Below, piece by piece: positions 63,106 through 64,000 of a stretch of DNA of 64,000 nt. Numbering within the stretch: position 1 is the first letter of the stretch; the number at the start of each line of letters is the position of its first letter. The notes beneath the pieces were generated by a model, which was not told the origin of the DNA, did no database searches, and saw only the letters and a program-made list of their open reading frames with translations. The stretch lies in NCBI GenBank assembly GCA_000328365.1, contig KB311324.1, forward strand, positions 126,242-190,241. The letters run 5' to 3'. The DNA is from Capitella teleta. Lineage: Eukaryota; Annelida; Polychaeta; Capitellidae. The translations under genes were made by a program, and so were the position numbers.

Positions 63106-63718
63106 GTAGAAGACAGAGTCGAAGTTGAAGTGTGAAATTTTCAGAGAAACGAAGCGTAGACACAGACGAAGAGACGAACTTGCGCTATTGTTGACGATCT
63201 ACTGACGAAACCGGAAGTGTCCAGCGCTCGATAGCCGTCGGCTGCTCGCAGTTAAAGCTCAGCCGCTTGCTAGCTGAGCGGCGCGTCCATCTTAATAGAG
63301 AGTCTTTGGTGCCACCTCTCCGTTTCATTCACGTCGACTCCCCTCTATAGACCCACCACGGCACTGGTTACTCCAACCGTGCGCAATGGTTTCAAACTCC
63401 GTGTGCAGCTCTATCCAAACCAATAAACGGTGATTATGGAATGTGCTCGTTTGGAGGGGGCAGTGTAGCAGTGCATCTTGCCCGCTACCTCGTTATCTCA
63501 AACTCGCTCATCGGGAATCCCAGGGAATATCCCTGTCAGTTACAAATTCGTTTGCCAACCAGAATACTAGTAAAATCAGTTCTTACGTGGTAACATCGTC
63601 GGTCGTAATTTTCATCGTCGGTTATGATTTTCTTTCCTCTCAATCTGCGATCGCTACAGTCAATTATATATACAAGACAATAGAAAAATTCTTGGGTCAT
63701 TGAAATAGAGGAGTGAAT

Positions 63719-63724
63719 TTTATT
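63719..63724 (-). terminator. Candidate polyadenylation signal for the right-edge gene
   Basis: AATAAA on the minus strand just after the stop codon of the 63,737-63,954 exon; it lies about 60 bp beyond the gypsy right LTR. Confidence 0.5.
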
Positions 63725-63736
63725 GCGCCAAAGAGA

Positions 63737-63954
63737 TTACAGAGCTTTTATGATTCTTCTGTTCCGCTTTTGTTGCAAATATTCCGCCATTTTTTCGTGT
63801 CCATTTGGCGGAGGGGCGAAATAATGTTTCGGAGGCCTCCCTTCCCGTAACCGCACAAAATAGTGAATATAATCATATTTTATGATCTTGTATCCACGCA
63901 GTGCTGTCTTGCGATATCCCTTGTGTCGAATGGCTTTTGTTGCAAATGAATCCG
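63737..63954 (-). CDS. Last exon of an unrecognised gene running in from the right
   Basis: The minus strand shows an acceptor (TCAACTTTCAG) at 63,955, then 71 open codons to a stop at 63,737-63,739 and an AATAAA only 12 bases further (63,719-63,724). The protein end is very basic: ADSFATKAIRHKGYRKTALR, YDYIHYFVRLREGRPPKHYF, then KMAEYLQQKRNRRIIKAL. The composition resembles small ribosomal or mitochondrial-ribosomal proteins, but no family signature is certain. The frame stays open upstream of the acceptor to the window edge, so the exon may begin further right. Confidence 0.55.
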
Positions 63955-64000
63955 CTGAAAGTTGACGAATATGCAAATAAGGGTCAAAAGGGTCAAGCAC

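Larger units (their letters stand above)
62224..63308. mobile_element. P-superfamily DNA transposon, non-autonomous, with 8-bp target duplication
   Basis: The ends are perfect 15-bp inverted repeats: CAAAGACTCTCTATT at 62,224-62,238 and its complement at 63,294-63,308. The flanks are an exact 8-bp duplication, GTGCCACC, at 62,216-62,223 and 63,309-63,316. Eight-bp duplications and ends starting CA are features of the P-element superfamily. In support, a THAP-like zinc finger is encoded inside on the minus strand near the right end. The element is only 1,085 bp and carries no catalytic domain, so it depends on another copy. It lies in the integrase region of the gypsy fossil. The intact duplication shows it is much younger than its host. 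Confidence 0.8.
60610..63658 (+). mobile_element. Old Ty3/gypsy retrotransposon with both LTRs (fossil), split by a P-type element
   Basis: The left LTR ends near 60,808 and is followed by TGGTGACCCCGA, a primer-binding-type site used by Ty3/gypsy elements. The right LTR ends near 63,658. Shared LTR segments include AAAATCAGTTCTT, CGTCGGTCGT or its variant, and GATTTTCTTTCCT-like sequence, but many positions differ, so the insertion is old. Internal parts in order: gag-like (about 60,823-61,165), the end of reverse transcriptase and RNase H (about 61,190-61,830) and the start of integrase (about 61,890-62,215). Much of the internal region is missing, and the copy is broken, with more than five breaks including the DNA-transposon insertion at 62,224-63,308. 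The left LTR boundary is approximate. Confidence 0.75.

Noticed and set aside
1-64000. tRNA and other structural RNA genes
   Set aside because: No stretch with convincing A- and B-box spacing plus cloverleaf pairing was found by eye; a covariance-model scan would be needed to exclude them.

Overview
This is a window of animal nuclear DNA, AT-rich and full of transposable elements. Its host genes are split by spliceosomal introns and encode metazoan-type proteins: Gemin5 of the SMN complex, an INF2-type formin with DID, FH1, FH2 and DAD/WH2-like parts, and the diphthamide/elongator factor DPH3. The mix of very short introns (about 50-80 bp in the Gemin5 gene) with kilobase introns elsewhere, and the mobile elements present (Ty3/gypsy, LINE, pogo/Tigger, P superfamily, a TTAA-target MITE), suggest an invertebrate, perhaps an early-branching one such as a sponge or cnidarian. 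The sequence alone does not fix the species.

Layout. 1-5,585 is a nested graveyard of mobile elements: a decayed pogo/Tigger transposase (- strand), a 112-bp tandem repeat, a LINE fragment, and an old Ty3/gypsy copy interrupted by a pogo-type MITE and by a second, unidentified insertion. 6,076-14,135 (+) is a gemin5 orthologue of about 25 exons, with one 159-base assembly gap. It carries a minisatellite coding eleven copies of an 8-residue repeat. 14,136-17,930 is intergenic, with repeat debris. 17,931-40,255 (-) is the INF2-type formin; I could follow 16 exons in consistent phase, and the first exon(s) upstream of 40,255 were not found. 45,206-47,419 (+) is a three-exon dph3. 48,206-48,905 is a MITE flanked by TTAA. 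52,815-53,251 (+) is a two-exon gene for a 126-residue protein I do not recognise. 53,896-54,532 holds candidate exons of another unrecognised gene. 54,560-60,600 shows no gene. 60,610-63,658 is a second, old Ty3/gypsy copy, with both LTRs still visible, into which a P-superfamily DNA transposon (62,224-63,308) has jumped. At the right edge, 63,737-63,954 (-) is the last exon of an unrecognised gene.

How the genes work together: they are housekeeping genes of different pathways (snRNP assembly and translation control, actin remodelling, diphthamide/tRNA modification), and nothing suggests a joint operon-like system. Exon phases in the Gemin5 and formin models are consistent from end to end apart from the assembly gap, so those two models are firm. 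Most of the non-coding space between them is unannotatable from sequence alone, apart from mobile-element remains, simple repeats and a few matches to the RFX X-box consensus.
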